Source: JAEYOM01 sp036260935
GTDB taxonomy: Bacteria; Bacillota; Clostridia; Acetivibrionales; DTU013
NCBI GenBank assembly: GCA_036260935.1
Contig: DATALQ010000001.1
Location: 62,001 to 126,000, forward strand
Direction: 5' to 3'
Length of the DNA: 64,000 nt
The notes beneath the pieces were generated by a model. That model had not been told where the DNA came from, did not search any database, and saw nothing but the letters and a program-made list of their open reading frames with translations. The position numbers were made by a program, and so were the translations under genes. Shown piece by piece: positions 43,704 to 52,118 of this stretch; position 1 is the stretch's first letter; every line of letters starts with the position of its first letter.

Positions 43704-44504
43704 ATGGCAAATATTCTAGAACTGGTCAAATATAACGCGGCTGGGCTGGTGCCTGCCGTAACGCAGGATATCAGGACCGACGAGGTTCTGATGCTGGCAT
43801 GGATGAACGAGGAATCGCTCAGGAAGACTATCGAAACCGGCAAGGTGCACTATTTCAGCAGGAGCCGCCAGAAGCTCTGGCTGAAGGGCGAGACTTCGGG
43901 CCATTTCCAGACGGTTCGCTCGATCAGTGTGGACTGTGACGGAGACACGCTGCTGATAAAGGTAGACCAGATTGGGGCGGCATGCCACACGGGTCATCGT
44001 TCGTGCTTCTTTACGCGCCTTGATGCGGATAAGCTCAGGGAAAGCATTGATAGCACAGCCAATAGTGAGGAAACAGGCAATACCGATGGAATTACGGATG
44101 CAGTTATAGAGGAGTCGGTTGGAGAAGCATTGGAACCGGAAGAGGTATCGCCTTTAAGCGGTATACGGGAAATAAACAGGGCTGACACGGTTGAAAACAA
44201 TGGCGCTCCTGGTAATAATGAAGCCGGTCCGGAGGTACTCGAGGAAGTGTTCGGCGTTATCCTCGACAGAAAGCTGCACCCGAAGGAAGGTTCATATACG
44301 AATTATCTCTTCAACAAGGGCACGGATAAAATATTGAAGAAGATCGGTGAGGAAGCGAGCGAGGTCATAATCGCTTCGAAAAACGGCAGTAACGGCGAAA
44401 TAAGCGCGGAAGCGGCCGATCTTATGTATCATTTGATGGTACTGCTGGCCGATAGAGGGATGTCGTGGAACGATATTTACCGGGAATTGAACCATCGCAA
44501 ATGA
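43704..44504 (+). CDS. hisIE: Bifunctional PRA-CH cyclohydrolase / PRA-PH pyrophosphatase with long acidic linker
   Basis: HisI occupies residues 1-105: LMLAWMNEESL, YFSRSRQKLWLKGETSGH and the metal ligands in DCDGD and GAACHTGHRSCF. HisE occupies about 178-266: KGTDKILKKIGEEASEVIIA and EAADLMYHLMVLL. The two catalyse steps 2 and 3 of the pathway. Bifunctional proteins are normally about 200-215 residues. This one has 266 because of a roughly 70-residue linker (106-177) that is acidic and low in complexity (EESVGEALEPEEVSPL). It is the last gene of the operon. Confidence 0.94.
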   Translation: MANILELVKYNAAGLVPAVTQDIRTDEVLMLAWMNEESLRKTIETGKVHYFSRSRQKLWLKGETSGHFQTVRSISVDCDGDTLLIKVDQIGAACHTGHRSCFFTRLDADKLRESIDSTANSEETGNTDGITDAVIEESVGEALEPEEVSPLSGIREINRADTVENNGAPGNNEAGPEVLEEVFGVILDRKLHPKEGSYTNYLFNKGTDKILKKIGEEASEVIIASKNGSNGEISAEAADLMYHLMVLLADRGMSWNDIYRELNHRK

Positions 44505-44630
44505 GACTAAAAAACAGTGATATTCGTTAAAAACTTTAGATAATTAGCTGTATTCATCCGAAAACAGCATAATTTAGCAAAAACGCATATTTGATTACAA
44601 ATTGGATAATATATTATATTATTAATGTGA

Positions 44631-44657
44631 TTAGCACTCAATGAAATTGAGTGCTAA
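44631..44657 (+). promoter_or_regulatory. CIRCE operator (HrcA binding site)
   Basis: TTAGCACTC - 9 bp - GAGTGCTAA is the perfect consensus CIRCE element, the operator of the heat-shock repressor HrcA. It lies just after a probable promoter (TTGATT 44591-44596, 18 bp, TATATT 44615-44620) and 35 bp before groES. Confidence 0.97.
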
Positions 44658-44691
44658 TAAATTGTAAAACACATTGTAGGAGGTACTCTTT

Positions 44692-44979
44692 ATGAAAATA
44701 AAACCGTTAGGTGAAAGAGTCGTTATTAAGATGTTGGAAACTGAAGAGACAACCAAGAGCGGCATCGTTCTTCCGGGAAGCGCCAAGGAAAAACCGCAGG
44801 TAGCTGAAATAGTTGCTGTAGGACCCGGCGGCTTCGACGACAAGGGAAAAGAAATCAAAATGGAAGTCAAGGTCGGAGACAAGGTACTTATCAGCAAGTA
44901 TGCCGGAACCGAAGTGAAAATGGACGGAACCGAGTACACGATCCTGAAGCAGAGCGATATCCTGGCCGTTGTTGACTAG
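44692..44979 (+). CDS. groES: Co-chaperonin GroES
   Basis: A 95-residue GroES: KIKPLGERVVIKMLETEE, the mobile loop TTKSGIVLPGSAKEKPQ, and VLISKYAGTEVKMDGTEY. It forms the heptameric lid of GroEL. AGGAGG precedes ATG 44692. It is controlled by the CIRCE element upstream and cotranscribed with groEL 54 bp downstream. Confidence 0.98.
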   Translation: MKIKPLGERVVIKMLETEETTKSGIVLPGSAKEKPQVAEIVAVGPGGFDDKGKEIKMEVKVGDKVLISKYAGTEVKMDGTEYTILKQSDILAVVD

Positions 44980-45033
44980 GCTGCGCTGTAACTTTTATAT
45001 TAATTTGAATGCTAATAAGGAGGCATTAAACAT

Positions 45034-46662
45034 ATGTCAAAGGAAATCAAATATGGTGAAGAAGCCAGGCGCGCACTCGAAAGCGGCGTAAACCAGCTGG
45101 CCGATACTGTCAAGATCACTCTCGGACCCAAGGGCAGAAACGTTGTCCTGGACAAGAAATTCGGTGCTCCTCTGATCACTAACGACGGTGTTACGATAGC
45201 AAAGGAAATCGAACTTGAAGACAAATTTGAAAATATGGGCGCGCAGCTCGTCAAGGAAGTTGCCACGAAGACAAACGATGTAGCGGGCGACGGTACCACG
45301 ACGGCAACTCTGCTTGCACAGGCGATCATAAGGGAAGGCCTCAAGAACGTTGCAGCAGGCGCTAACCCGATGATACTCAAAAAAGGCCTTGCAAAGGCGG
45401 TTGAAGTAGCAGTAGACGCTATCAAGGAAAACAGCAGAAAGATCAACGGAAAAGAAGATATTTCAAGAGTCGCCTCAATTTCCGCCAATGACGAATTTAT
45501 CGGCTCCCTTATAGCGGACGCTATGGAAAAGGTGACGAACGACGGTGTCATCACTGTTGAAGAATCCAAGACAATGGGAACCAACCTCGAAGTAGTCGAA
45601 GGTATGCAGTTCGACAGAGGTTATGTTTCCTCATACATGGTTACTGATACCGAGAAGATGGAAGCCGTTCTCGACGACCCGTACATTCTCATAACCGATA
45701 AGAAACTCAGCAATATCCAGGACCTTCTGCCTCTCCTCGAACAGATCGTTCAGGCCGGCAAAAAGCTGCTCATAATCGCAGAAGACGTTGAAGGCGAAGC
45801 ACTGACTACCCTCATCGTCAACAAACTCCGCGGAACCTTCAACTGTGTCGCTGTAAAAGCTCCGGGCTTCGGCGACAGAAGGAAGGAAATGCTCCGTGAT
45901 ATAGCTACCCTGACAGGCGGCCAGGTAATTTCCGACGAACTCGGCTTCGATCTGAAGGAAACCAAGGTCAGCCAGCTCGGTAAGGCAAGACAGGTCAAGG
46001 TTCAGAAGGAAAATACGATCATCGTTGACGGCGCAGGCGATAAGAACGAGATCAAGAAGAGGATCGCTTCGATCAAAGCTCAGATCGAAGAAACCACTTC
46101 CGATTTTGACAGGGAGAAGCTCCAGGAAAGGCTTGCCAAGCTAGCTGGCGGCGTAGCTGTCATCCAAGTCGGCGCTGCAACCGAGACCGAAATGAAGGAA
46201 AAGAAGCTCCGTATAGAGGACGCTCTCGCAGCTACCAAGGCAGCTGTCGAGGAAGGTATCGTAGCAGGCGGCGGAACGGCATACCTCAATGCACTGCCGA
46301 AGGTTTCGGCTCTGCTCAAGGATATCCACGGTGATGAAAAGACCGGTATCCAGATCATACTGAAGGCGCTCGAAGAGCCCATCAGGCAGATCGCTGCAAA
46401 CGCAGGCCTCGAAGGCTCCGTAATAGTCGACAAGGTCAAAAACGAAAAAATTGGCATGGGTTTTGACGCTCTGAAGGAAGTATATGTTGACATGATCACC
46501 GCAGGTATCGTAGATCCTGCAAAGGTCACCAGATCTGCTCTGCAGAACGCGGCTTCCGTTGCTTCGATGGTTCTCACCACTGAAAGCGTAGTAGCTGACA
46601 AGCCCGAGAAGGAACCCCCGATGCCCGCAGGCGCTCCCGGTGGAATGGGCGGAATGTACTAA
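45034..46662 (+). CDS. groEL: Chaperonin GroEL
   Basis: Full-length 542-residue chaperonin: TLGPKGRNVVLDKKFG, NDGVTIAKEIELED, VAGDGTTTATLLAQAI (ATPase), the apical domain around 190-375, EEGIVAGGGTAYL and the C-terminal Gly/Met tail PGGMGGMY. It folds proteins in the cytoplasm with GroES. AAGGAGG precedes ATG 45034. Codon choice looks optimised (strong use of C-ending codons), as expected for a highly expressed gene. Confidence 0.98.
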   Translation: MSKEIKYGEEARRALESGVNQLADTVKITLGPKGRNVVLDKKFGAPLITNDGVTIAKEIELEDKFENMGAQLVKEVATKTNDVAGDGTTTATLLAQAIIREGLKNVAAGANPMILKKGLAKAVEVAVDAIKENSRKINGKEDISRVASISANDEFIGSLIADAMEKVTNDGVITVEESKTMGTNLEVVEGMQFDRGYVSSYMVTDTEKMEAVLDDPYILITDKKLSNIQDLLPLLEQIVQAGKKLLIIAEDVEGEALTTLIVNKLRGTFNCVAVKAPGFGDRRKEMLRDIATLTGGQVISDELGFDLKETKVSQLGKARQVKVQKENTIIVDGAGDKNEIKKRIASIKAQIEETTSDFDREKLQERLAKLAGGVAVIQVGAATETEMKEKKLRIEDALAATKAAVEEGIVAGGGTAYLNALPKVSALLKDIHGDEKTGIQIILKALEEPIRQIAANAGLEGSVIVDKVKNEKIGMGFDALKEVYVDMITAGIVDPAKVTRSALQNAASVASMVLTTESVVADKPEKEPPMPAGAPGGMGGMY

Positions 46663-46686
46663 ACCGAAAAGAATAAAGTAAAAGGA

Positions 46687-46713
46687 AGGCTCGCATAACG
46701 CGAGCCTTTTTTT
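46687..46713 (+). terminator. Intrinsic terminator after groEL
   Basis: An 8-bp stem (AGGCTCGC / GCGAGCCT) with loop ATAAC is followed by seven T. Confidence 0.92.
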
Positions 46714-46784
46714 ATTTCCGGTCATCAAGGCGGGTTAAGCAGATGTCTGCAGCTAGTTCCGTCTCTAACAGGCTGTAGGCAGCA

Positions 46785-46824
46785 TAAGCGGGTGGGGCTG
46801 CAATACGGCAGCCCCGCCCGCTTA
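46785..46824. other. Strong 17-bp GC-rich hairpin between convergent genes
   Basis: TAAGCGGGTGGGGCTGC pairs with GCAGCCCCGCCCGCTTA (one G-T position), loop AATACG. It lies between groEL and the convergent glycosyltransferase gene, 17 nt from the latter's stop. No T-run follows on either strand, so it is not a standard terminator; it may protect mRNA ends or block read-through. Confidence 0.75.
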
Positions 46825-46841
46825 AAGAACACTGGATCCTA

Positions 46842-48437
46842 TTAGGTCCCTATAGCTACATATTTTCTCCATAAATAAGCCGCTGCCCTGTCAAGCCAAT
46901 TGAACGTGATCAACAGGCCGTGTACCGTCATCACTGCAAAAACCGGCAGCATGAATATCAGATATCGTGACCTTGTTTCCCAGAAAAGAAGAAAGACCAT
47001 TAGCCCCAGGCACATCAGTACCATTAGCCTGAAAGTTTCGTCAGTTTTTCTCGTCAGTAGGGCGGCAATGCATCCTACCAGTATCATGGACAAAATGACT
47101 GTCTGCACAAATTGTGTAAGGCTCCTGAACAAAGTATTCATTTTTCCGTTGCTCGTCAGTATGATTTTATGGAGGACATTTTGCTTTAAAGGAAAACGTC
47201 CCAGCTTTACAGGAATGAAGTAAGTCCCGTCCGTCCAGGTCCACTCGGCTTTTTTTAGCAGGAATTTGGCATAGCCGACCATGCCGAAACGGTTCAGCCT
47301 TGTTTTAATTACGCCTATATTGGCTTGCTGCATAGATGATGTAGTAATAAACAACCTGGTAAATTTCAGATCCTCCGCGCTGAATCCGCCGTAGCCGTAC
47401 GAAGTCCCGCCTTCGGCATAGCTTTTGTTCATCCCCATCATCAGCCAATGTGTGAAGGGCAACTTATCGTAACCATACGTTCTGCTGTTGAAACCCGTAT
47501 TGCTCAAATAAAACATATTGGCATAAACGACAGTCAGAAAAGCTATAACTGAAGCTGTTACGGGTATTATCGCCTGAAATTTTTCAAATCGCGGGTTCCC
47601 GTGGGTATGAAGGCCCTTGAAATAACCTACTCCATTGAAAACAAAATCCACCACAAACGCGATGATTCCCACCGCTGCTATCTGCTTGATCAGAAAACCA
47701 AGCGCCGATAGCATCCCAAGTATCACACAGTAAAGGAGCAGCTTTCTTTTTGAGGTGCGTACATACGTCCAGACGTACACTGTCCAGATGACGAATGGCA
47801 TCGATAAGGTATCAGTATAAACTATCGGTATATCAAGATAAAACGGTGATATTGTCAGGCTCAGCAACGCAGCCAGTACTGCCGCCCTCCGGCCGTATAG
47901 CCGGAAAGCCAGCAGACACGCGCCGATTATCGATACCGTAACAGAAAGCATATTTAGCAGATAGGGGGCTAAACCGTGCCCGCCAAAAAACGTCCTGAAC
48001 GCGCCTATATAAACGGCTGTATACAGGTTGTAGGGGTATTCCAGAAAGTACTTCCAATAACTTATCTTTTGCCCGTCGGATATATTCGTGGCTGCATTCA
48101 TGACTACCCCGAAATCCCACGAAGGTGTAACTACAAGGTTATACAGGCAGATCGCCTGAAGTGTTACATTCAACGCCAACAGTACGGATATTGTTATTAT
48201 TGCGGTCCTCTGGGCCATTTTTCTTACTATTGCTCTATCGGTTGCCCACATAACAAGAAAGCCAAGGGTAAACACGAGAAACGCCATTTGACCTTTTAGG
48301 GGAAGCGTCTTGCTTTTGAGTACGGGAAAAAACATACGCACTGTAACATACCCGAAAAACAGCGAGGCAGCGATAAAAACAGAGCGGTTATAGAGTTTTT
48401 GTATAAACCCTGCTTTTGTTTCGGATGTATTAATCAA
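46842..48437 (-). CDS. GT-C (ArnT/PMT-like) membrane glycosyltransferase
   Basis: The 531-residue protein has 11-13 hydrophobic helices. After the first helices comes an acidic loop (TPSWDFGVVMNAATNISDG), fitting the GT-C catalytic Asp in the first long extracytoplasmic loop. YPYNLYTAVYIGAF and the HGLAPYLLNMLSV helix resemble ArnT/PMT-2 family proteins that transfer sugars from polyprenyl-phosphate donors. The acceptor is unknown. It starts with TTG 48437 behind GGTGGTGA. It is monocistronic. Confidence 0.75.
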   Translation of the reverse strand: MINTSETKAGFIQKLYNRSVFIAASLFFGYVTVRMFFPVLKSKTLPLKGQMAFLVFTLGFLVMWATDRAIVRKMAQRTAIITISVLLALNVTLQAICLYNLVVTPSWDFGVVMNAATNISDGQKISYWKYFLEYPYNLYTAVYIGAFRTFFGGHGLAPYLLNMLSVTVSIIGACLLAFRLYGRRAAVLAALLSLTISPFYLDIPIVYTDTLSMPFVIWTVYVWTYVRTSKRKLLLYCVILGMLSALGFLIKQIAAVGIIAFVVDFVFNGVGYFKGLHTHGNPRFEKFQAIIPVTASVIAFLTVVYANMFYLSNTGFNSRTYGYDKLPFTHWLMMGMNKSYAEGGTSYGYGGFSAEDLKFTRLFITTSSMQQANIGVIKTRLNRFGMVGYAKFLLKKAEWTWTDGTYFIPVKLGRFPLKQNVLHKIILTSNGKMNTLFRSLTQFVQTVILSMILVGCIAALLTRKTDETFRLMVLMCLGLMVFLLFWETRSRYLIFMLPVFAVMTVHGLLITFNWLDRAAAYLWRKYVAIGT

Positions 48438-48527
48438 TGGTCACCACCATAAATTATTCAATTATATTATGGTTAGTTGTTTAGAAAAAATTTTGGTAAA
48501 TGCTGATATTTTAATGCCTATGGCATG

Positions 48528-48552
48528 TAAAAGGGGACGATCCTTCGTCCCC
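48528..48552 (-). terminator. Intrinsic terminator of the PadR/HAAS operon
   Basis: On the minus strand the stem GGGGACGA / TCGTCCCC with a 4-nt loop is followed by TTTT. It begins about 20 nt after the HAAS-protein stop. Confidence 0.85.
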
Positions 48553-48571
48553 CTTAATACCGGTACATTAT

Positions 48572-49606
48572 TTAGATTTTTACCGATGGCAGATTGAGAC
48601 TGCGGCTTTTTACAAAACCGGTAATACTGTCGATAGCGCATCCGATAATGAACAGTATGATGAATACCGAAAAAAAGGTGTGAGACGATGTCGTGAATCC
48701 GGCAACAGGCAGTCTGACTGCACTTGCAAAGCGTGCTAGAAAATCCGGATTTATGATCTTGCCATCGTTCAACATTATAAATACCAATATGCTCGAAGCA
48801 ATGTTATTTACCGTATTGGCAACAGCAAGCGGCAAGTTCCAGCGCATGACGATGAACTTGTAAATACACATTACGAATTGAAGGGCGGCAAGCAAGATGA
48901 TGAAAAAAATGTAGGGTCGAAGCCGCTCTATGTCAAAAAGCGGGGTTATAAGCATCATGTCGGATCCTGTTTTCCCATACCATGCGAAAACCTGGGGCTG
49001 GAATACAAGTAACGCAGTGAAAGCGACGGAAAAAATCAAACCTACTACAGACTCTCCACGGCCTATTCTGCTCTTATTGTTCAAGACAACCTCAGGCAGA
49101 TCGTCAACAGACCAATTCTTTTTGCCGAAGGGCAGCTTTCCTTCGCTGAGACCGACTCTTTCCAGTACAACGAAAACTACCGTGACCCACAAAAATGCCT
49201 GTAGTGCACCGTCGAATGCCGCGCTTATGATTCCGGAAATAAAATGTGTAATGAAGTCAGTTGGCACCTTGGATATATCGACTGCCGGATTAGCTGTATT
49301 CCCCAGGACCCATATGAATGAAAATACTATCGCAGCGATCCCTATTACCAGTTTCAGTATTGAAATATAGCTGTCATACAAGGTGGGACCGATCAGATAC
49401 CTCTTTGTCTGACGGTATTCGCCGGCAAGCCTTACGGGGTTGCCCAATTTCTCAAGTACGCTGCGGACATCTTTTTCTGTGGGATCGTCAGGCAGCATAT
49501 CCTCAATATTTGCCCTCAATTCTTTTTTTACATCTTCCCGGGTATCTTCCGGCAAATGTTCTGCTACGGCATTCAAATAACGTTCGATCAAATTCGCTTC
49601 ATTCAT
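48572..49606 (-). CDS. HAAS-domain membrane protein
   Basis: The first 70 residues (LIERYLNAVAEHLPEDTREDV ... VRSVLEKLGNPVRLAGEYR; quoted in part) form the HAAS/permease-prefix domain seen next to PadR regulators. About eight TM helices follow. I choose ATG 49606, spaced 8-9 nt from GGAGG; the frame also opens at GTG 49615. The gene overlaps the padR stop by 8 nt (ATGAATGA). HAAS proteins are thought to act as membrane anti-regulators or partners of PadR in envelope stress, but the mechanism here is inferred. Confidence 0.8.
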   Translation of the reverse strand: MNEANLIERYLNAVAEHLPEDTREDVKKELRANIEDMLPDDPTEKDVRSVLEKLGNPVRLAGEYRQTKRYLIGPTLYDSYISILKLVIGIAAIVFSFIWVLGNTANPAVDISKVPTDFITHFISGIISAAFDGALQAFLWVTVVFVVLERVGLSEGKLPFGKKNWSVDDLPEVVLNNKSRIGRGESVVGLIFSVAFTALLVFQPQVFAWYGKTGSDMMLITPLFDIERLRPYIFFIILLAALQFVMCIYKFIVMRWNLPLAVANTVNNIASSILVFIMLNDGKIINPDFLARFASAVRLPVAGFTTSSHTFFSVFIILFIIGCAIDSITGFVKSRSLNLPSVKI

Positions 49607-49949
49607 TTTTATCACCCTCCATCATTAGAACTTCAAGCTGCTTTGAAAGGGTGGTCCATTCACCCTTCAAGCGCTGATATACCACTTTGCCTTCATCACT
49701 TAAGACATAGAACTTGCGAGGCCTGCTTTCACTGGTATCCCACTGGCTGGCCAAAAGCTTTTGTTTTTCAAGCCTGCGTAAAAGGGGGTACAATGTCCCG
49801 GCATCAATAGCCGCATTTTTCTCCTCCAGCTTCTGTACGAGAGAATAACCGTATTCAGGATGGTTCAGCTGACTAAGCACGGAAAGTATCAGAGTCCCTC
49901 TTCTGAGTTCCACTATAAGACTATTTATAATCTCATCCATTGATTCCAT
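49599..49949 (-). CDS. PadR-family transcriptional regulator
   Basis: A 116-residue PadR winged helix: LRRGTLILSVLSQLNHPEYGYSLV, DAGTLYPLLRRLEKQKLL, ESRPRKFYVLSDEG and a short C-terminal helix. GAGGTGG lies before the ATG. The promoter contains a 13-bp palindrome in its spacer, which suggests autoregulation. It is cotranscribed with the HAAS membrane protein. Confidence 0.92.
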   Translation of the reverse strand: MESMDEIINSLIVELRRGTLILSVLSQLNHPEYGYSLVQKLEEKNAAIDAGTLYPLLRRLEKQKLLASQWDTSESRPRKFYVLSDEGKVVYQRLKGEWTTLSKQLEVLMMEGDKNE

Positions 49950-49966
49950 TTAACCACCTCACGATC

Positions 49967-49996
49967 ATTATACTGTATGACATACAATATTGTCAA
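49967..49996 (-). promoter_or_regulatory. padR promoter with palindromic operator in the spacer
   Basis: On the minus strand TTGACA (49996-49991), 18 bp, TATAAT (49972-49967). The spacer contains TGTATGACATACA (49974-49986), a perfect odd palindrome resembling the ATGT/ACAT half-sites of PadR operators. Confidence 0.7.
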
Positions 49997-50047
49997 TAGT
50001 ATAACAATAATTATTATTTAATAATAGACGACGATTGTACAAAGGTC

Positions 50048-50180
50048 ATGAATGAGTTGAATGAGCTTACGAAGCAGAGTGAGCAGAATGAGCCTATGAA
50101 GCTGAGTGAGCAGAATGAGTTGAATGAACTGAATGAAGTTGAATGAATCCGAACGAATCCGAACGAATCCGAATGAGTCA
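50048..50180. repeat. Degenerate short tandem repeats (GAATGA-rich)
   Basis: Imperfect 9-10-bp units such as GAATGAGTT and GTGAGCAGAATGAG fill 50048-50140. Four 10-mers follow: GAATGAATCC, GAACGAATCC twice, GAATGAGTCA (50141-50180). They lie between the padR and Phd-Uma2 promoters and encode nothing. Slippage origin is likely. Confidence 0.8.
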
Positions 50181-50204
50181 AATATATGAATTAGCATGCA
50201 GCAT

Positions 50205-50260
50205 TTGACAATTACTCCGTCGTGTTATACAATTACATTAGCCACTTTAGCTAAAGTGGC
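50205..50260 (+). promoter_or_regulatory. Promoter and perfect 20-bp palindromic operator of the Phd-Uma2 gene
   Basis: TTGACA (50205-50210), 17 bp, TACAAT (50228-50233). Immediately downstream, at the expected start of transcription, GCCACTTTAGCTAAAGTGGC (50241-50260) is a perfect palindrome. Antitoxins of the Phd/YefM family repress their own promoters through such palindromes, and the encoded protein begins with a Phd-type domain. Confidence 0.7.
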
Positions 50261-50289
50261 CGATGAGTTGAATGAGGAGGCAGGCGTAT

Positions 50290-51024
50290 ATGATAATTAA
50301 CGCTACCGAATTGAAAAATAATCTTGGCAAATACCTGAGGGCTTCTGCAAGGGAAGAGATCGTGATCACCAGCAACGGCAGGAAGGTGGCGCGGCTTGTT
50401 GCTTTTGAAGATGTCGAGAAAAGAGCCTTTTACGAAAGCTATCTGAAGGAAAAGGCCGAGGCATATGCGCGTATGCCTAAAAGGATATCATATGAAGAAT
50501 TCCTCGAGATCGCGGAAAACAGCGATGACCGGTTTGAGTATATCGATGGGGAGATTTATATGATGGCCTCGCCGAATTTCGATCATCAGCAGATACTTGG
50601 CGAGCTTTATGTCATTTTCTACAACTGGTTCAGGGGGAAGGCTTGCAGGCCCATGCTGGCGCCCTTTGACATAACGCTGAAGCGAACCGAGGACAATAAG
50701 AACGTTGTGCAGCCCGACCTGATGGTTATCTGCGATCTGGAGCAAAAATTGAACGAAAAGAAAAAATATGAAGGAGTACCAGCGCTATTGGTAGAGATAC
50801 TGTCTGAAAGCACGCGCGGCAGGGACTCTGTGAAAAAGCTGGATCTGTATATGTCCACGGGAGTCCGGGAGTACTGGATCATCAACCCCTTTATCAAGGA
50901 AGTCACGGTATACCTGTTCGAAAATAATGACCTGGCAAAAAGTGCGGTGTACAAGAAAAATGAAAAGGTACTGTCCTATGTTTTCGATGGATTGGAAGTA
51001 AGTCTGAAGAGTATATTCGGGTAA
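50290..51024 (+). CDS. Phd/YefM antitoxin domain fused to a Uma2 (DUF820) nuclease-like domain
   Basis: Residues 1-45 (INATELKNNLGKYLRASARE ... ITSNGRKVARLVAF) form a Phd/YefM antitoxin domain. Residues about 60-244 form a Uma2/DUF820 domain of the PD-(D/E)xK fold: RISYEEFLEI, RFEYIDGEIYMMASP, VVQPDLMVICD, ALLVEILSEST and KKLDLYMSTGVREYWII. The putative active site (Asp of QPDLMV, Glu of VEILS, and a Lys) is intact. Such a fusion combines DNA-binding repression with a possible nuclease. GAGGAGG lies 9 nt before ATG 50290. No separate toxin gene is next to it. Function unproven. Confidence 0.8.
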   Translation: MIINATELKNNLGKYLRASAREEIVITSNGRKVARLVAFEDVEKRAFYESYLKEKAEAYARMPKRISYEEFLEIAENSDDRFEYIDGEIYMMASPNFDHQQILGELYVIFYNWFRGKACRPMLAPFDITLKRTEDNKNVVQPDLMVICDLEQKLNEKKKYEGVPALLVEILSESTRGRDSVKKLDLYMSTGVREYWIINPFIKEVTVYLFENNDLAKSAVYKKNEKVLSYVFDGLEVSLKSIFG

Positions 51025-51116
51025 AAATCCATAAACATTGGAATTTGGGAATTGGTGCCTTTTGCTAATTCTGATATAATGACTAATAAATCAAGCGAAA
51101 GAATCAGGAGCATTAA

Positions 51117-52040
51117 ATGTCATTCGTTTCATGTTTTGAAAGCAGCCGTATCATACTGATGGAGGGTGCTCTGGGTGAAAGGCTTAAACGGGAATATGGA
51201 TTGGTCCCCGATGAAACTGTCGCGCTAGCAGACATAATATATCGCAGCGGCGGGAGTAAAGCTCTCGGCGAACTGTGGGGCCAATATATCAAAACTGCAG
51301 AAGCATTTGACCTGCCTTTTATCGCAACGACGCCGACAAGGAGAGCAAACAAGGAACGTGTTTTCAAGGCAGGGTACGACGAATCCATCATTATTGACAA
51401 TGTCGAATACCTTAAACAGCTGCGCGATTCATCAGGTATAGAGATGTATGTCGGCGGACTGATGGGCTGCAGAGGTGATGCGTACAAGGCGACAGACATC
51501 CTCAAAGAGGATGAGGCATTCGAATTCCATTCCTGGCAGGCTGATCTGTTTAATCATTCGGGAGTTGATTTCCTGTTTGCCGGAATAATGCCTGCGCTGC
51601 CGGAGATCCTCGGTATGGCAAAAGCGATGGAAAGGACCGGGCTACCCTATATCATAAGCTTTATGATACGCGACAACGGGCGGCTGATCGATGGAACCAC
51701 GATACACGATGCTATCCTTCAAACGGATGCTTGCGTCGAACACAGGCCTGTTTGCTACATGACAAACTGCGTACATCCAACGATACTTTATAAAGCATTG
51801 TCCTATGGTTTTAATCAAACCGGGCTCGTGAAAGTAAGGTTCCGGGGTATCCAGGCAAACACCTCTCCGCTGCCGCCTGAGCAGCTCGATAATTCAATAG
51901 ATTTGAAATGCTCGGATTGTAACGAGCTGGCGAAGTCGATTCAAAGTTTGTCGGAGCTTGTTTCGCTTAAGATCGTCGGGGGCTGCTGCGGGACGGATAA
52001 TACACACATCAGTCGAATAGCCGAATATATGTGTTTATAG
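51117..52040 (+). CDS. Homocysteine S-methyltransferase family protein
   Basis: The 307-residue Zn-dependent barrel begins IILMEGALGERLKREYG and carries the zinc ligands: one Cys in CYMTNCVHPT and two in IVGGCCGTD. It would transfer a methyl group (from S-methylmethionine or a similar donor) to homocysteine or another thiol. The usual GA(M/L)GTEL start motif is altered to GALGERL, so the acceptor or donor may differ. AGGAG precedes ATG 51117. It is first of a same-strand run of metabolic genes. Confidence 0.85.
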   Translation: MSFVSCFESSRIILMEGALGERLKREYGLVPDETVALADIIYRSGGSKALGELWGQYIKTAEAFDLPFIATTPTRRANKERVFKAGYDESIIIDNVEYLKQLRDSSGIEMYVGGLMGCRGDAYKATDILKEDEAFEFHSWQADLFNHSGVDFLFAGIMPALPEILGMAKAMERTGLPYIISFMIRDNGRLIDGTTIHDAILQTDACVEHRPVCYMTNCVHPTILYKALSYGFNQTGLVKVRFRGIQANTSPLPPEQLDNSIDLKCSDCNELAKSIQSLSELVSLKIVGGCCGTDNTHISRIAEYMCL

Positions 52041-52118
52041 TTTGAAAAGGGAATTTTACTCATGCTGTTTTTTTATTAGCCTTTACCAGAGTACTTTTTC
52101 ATATTTGGAGGTGTCGGA

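Noticed and set aside
50048..50180. GAATGA-rich repeats considered as an origin or iteron cluster.
   Set aside because: Units are irregular, no DnaA box or replication gene is near, and the pattern fits slippage.
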